Below are positions 36,316-37,761 of a stretch of DNA of 37,761 bases, piece after piece. The translations under genes and the position numbers were made by a program. Positions within the stretch are counted from its first letter, which is position 1; each line of letters starts with the position of its first letter. The notes beneath the pieces were generated by a model that saw only the letters and a program-made list of their open reading frames with translations, made no database searches and had not been told where the DNA came from. The stretch comes from an uncultured Myxococcales bacterium (GTDB lineage Bacteria; Myxococcota_A; Polyangia; Polyangiales; Houyiibacteriaceae), in NCBI GenBank assembly GCA_937893795.1, contig CALCTH010000380.1, positions 1 through 37,761 on the forward strand. Direction: 5' to 3'.

Positions 36316-37761
36316 ATGGGCGGAATGGCGCGTACGTGGGCGGTCGGCGCGGTGGCGCTGGCGTTGGCGGCCTGCGGCGACGAGCCCGCGCCGCTCCCCT
36401 CCGCGACGGGGGGCGCGACCTTCGTCGACGCCGGCACGCCGCTGGTTTCCGGCGCGACCCTCGCGTCCATCGTGGCCACCCAGGGCCTCGTCGATTGCCT
36501 CGGCGGCGCGCGCCTCGATTTCGAGCGGGACCCCGCCGGGCGCCCGATCCTCCCGGGAGATCGCCTCGAGGAGCGCTACCGGGCCTGCGGGGTGCGCCTC
36601 GCCTGCGCGGATCCTGAAGGCGAGGCGCGCCCCTGCATCGCCTTCGACTCCGCGGCGCCCACGGGTGGAGACGAGGACGTGGGTACGCCGCACGAGGACT
36701 TCGGCGGCCCGGGAATCGGCGTCGGCGGCGCGGCGGGCGAGCCCGGCGCCAACGACCAGCCCGAAGGCAACGTGCTCATCATCTCGGAGAACGACGCGGA
36801 CCGCGACGGCGACGGCCGCATCGACGTGCCCGACGACCTCGGCGGCGGCGGCGAGATCGAGATCTTCTTCGACGAGCCGATCGACCTGGTGGGGATGACC
36901 GTGCTCGACGTCGATCGCGACGAGCGCGATGGGTTCGTGCAGCTGGACACGGGCGGCGAGGAGATCCTGCCGCGCCCGCTCATCAACTTCGGGAGCAACT
37001 CGCGCCAGATCGTGCCGCTTCGGGAGCCCCCCGACGTGCTTCGCATTCGCGTGCGTCTTGCGGGCTCCGGCGCCATCGCCGGCCTCACCTTCCTCTGTGA
37101 GGGCGGCGGGCTCTTCGCCGATGCCGACGGCGACGGCTTCGGCGACCCCGCGAGCCCCTCCACGTCCTGCGTGCCCGGGCCGGGCTTCGTGGCCGACTTC
37201 TCGGATTGCGACGACACGGACCCGGAGGTCTTCCCCGGCGCGCCCGACGCGCCCGACGACGCGTTCATCGACGCGAACTGCGACGGGCTGGACGGGGACG
37301 CCGAGCGCCTCGTCTTCGTGGCGCCGGACGGTTCCGACGGCGGCGACGGTACCCGCGAGCGCCCCTTCGAGACGCTTCCTCGCGCCATCGCGCGCGCCAG
37401 CGCTAGCGGCTTCGCGGTGGCCGTCCACGAGGGACTCTACGAGGACGACGAGGCTCTCGAGCTGGACGAGGGCACGTCGGTCTACGGCGGCTACTACCGC
37501 GACGGGGCCGGCGAATGGCGCCGTGGCGCCGGTCACCGAGCGACCCTCGAGGTCCACGGGGGGCCCAGCGACTCCTCGGAGGTCATCGGCGTGCTCGCGG
37601 AGAGCCTCCTCGTCACGACGGTCTTCGAGCGTGTCGACGTGGAGACGCAGGCCGATGGCGTCGTGGGCCGCTCCTCCTTCGGCATCGTGGCGACCGACTC
37701 CCCGGGTCTCGTGCTTCGTCACCTCGCCGTTCGCGCGGGCGATGGCGAGGACGGGGTGGAT
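36316..37761 (+). CDS. Lipoprotein with MopE-like putative metal-binding motif and likely DUF1565/beta-helix C-terminus (3' truncated by window edge; absent from ORF track)
   Basis: ATG 36316 with GGGAGG RBS at 36305-36310; MGGMARTWAVGAVALALAACGDEPAP; DADGDGFGDPASPSTSC...DFSDCDDTDPEVFPGAPD...DANCDGLDGD; FVAPDGSDGGDGTRERPFETLPRAIARA... Confidence 0.88.
   Translation, partial: MGGMARTWAVGAVALALAACGDEPAPLPSATGGATFVDAGTPLVSGATLASIVATQGLVDCLGGARLDFERDPAGRPILPGDRLEERYRACGVRLACADPEGEARPCIAFDSAAPTGGDEDVGTPHEDFGGPGIGVGGAAGEPGANDQPEGNVLIISENDADRDGDGRIDVPDDLGGGGEIEIFFDEPIDLVGMTVLDVDRDERDGFVQLDTGGEEILPRPLINFGSNSRQIVPLREPPDVLRIRVRLAGSGAIAGLTFLCEGGGLFADADGDGFGDPASPSTSCVPGPGFVADFSDCDDTDPEVFPGAPDAPDDAFIDANCDGLDGDAERLVFVAPDGSDGGDGTRERPFETLPRAIARASASGFAVAVHEGLYEDDEALELDEGTSVYGGYYRDGAGEWRRGAGHRATLEVHGGPSDSSEVIGVLAESLLVTTVFERVDVETQADGVVGRSSFGIVATDSPGLVLRHLAVRAGDGEDGVD

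Noticed and set aside
36298-37722. 474-aa minus-strand ORF at the 3' end
   Set aside because: Antisense to the better supported plus-strand MopE-like lipoprotein gene that runs off the window
1-37761. tRNA, rRNA, CRISPR array, transposase or integrase genes
   Set aside because: None recognised by reading either strand; no covariance search could be run, so small ncRNAs cannot be excluded

Overview
High-GC bacterial chromosomal window with about 24 credible protein-coding genes. I found no RNA genes, CRISPR arrays or transposases. The many DxNGDGxxD/FG-GAP, MopE-like (CDGxDNDCDG) and 'WDGTxW' surface lipoproteins, plus a TIGR02147/DUF4423-type regulator, suggest a Myxococcota-like (Polyangia/Sandaracinus-type) genome; this placement is inference. 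The main find is a two-gene minus-strand operon at 4645-13738. It encodes a 1805-aa fusion that is colinear, from recall, with trifunctional propionyl-CoA synthase (Pcs: CoA synthetase + enoyl-CoA hydratase + acrylyl-CoA reductase). Downstream lies a ~1215-aa multi-SDR protein colinear with bifunctional malonyl-CoA reductase (Mcr). These are the two signature enzymes of the 3-hydroxypropionate pathway known from Chloroflexus, here in an apparently non-Chloroflexota genome. Second, a compact three-gene module (16553-19498, minus) encodes an alpha/beta-hydrolase-caspase fusion, an ATGA-coupled single-TM coiled-coil protein and a small charge-polarised protein; it is a candidate cell-death, defence or signalling system. 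Other notable items are a beta-propeller lipoprotein gene split by an apparent 1-nt frameshift near 24355, a small Cys-rich two-repeat lipoprotein, a zinc-ribbon membrane protein, and an AT-rich intergenic region with dyads upstream of the regulator. The 3' terminal gene (36316 to window end) is missing from the ORF track because it runs off the window. All family calls rest on motif recognition and recall; no searches were run.
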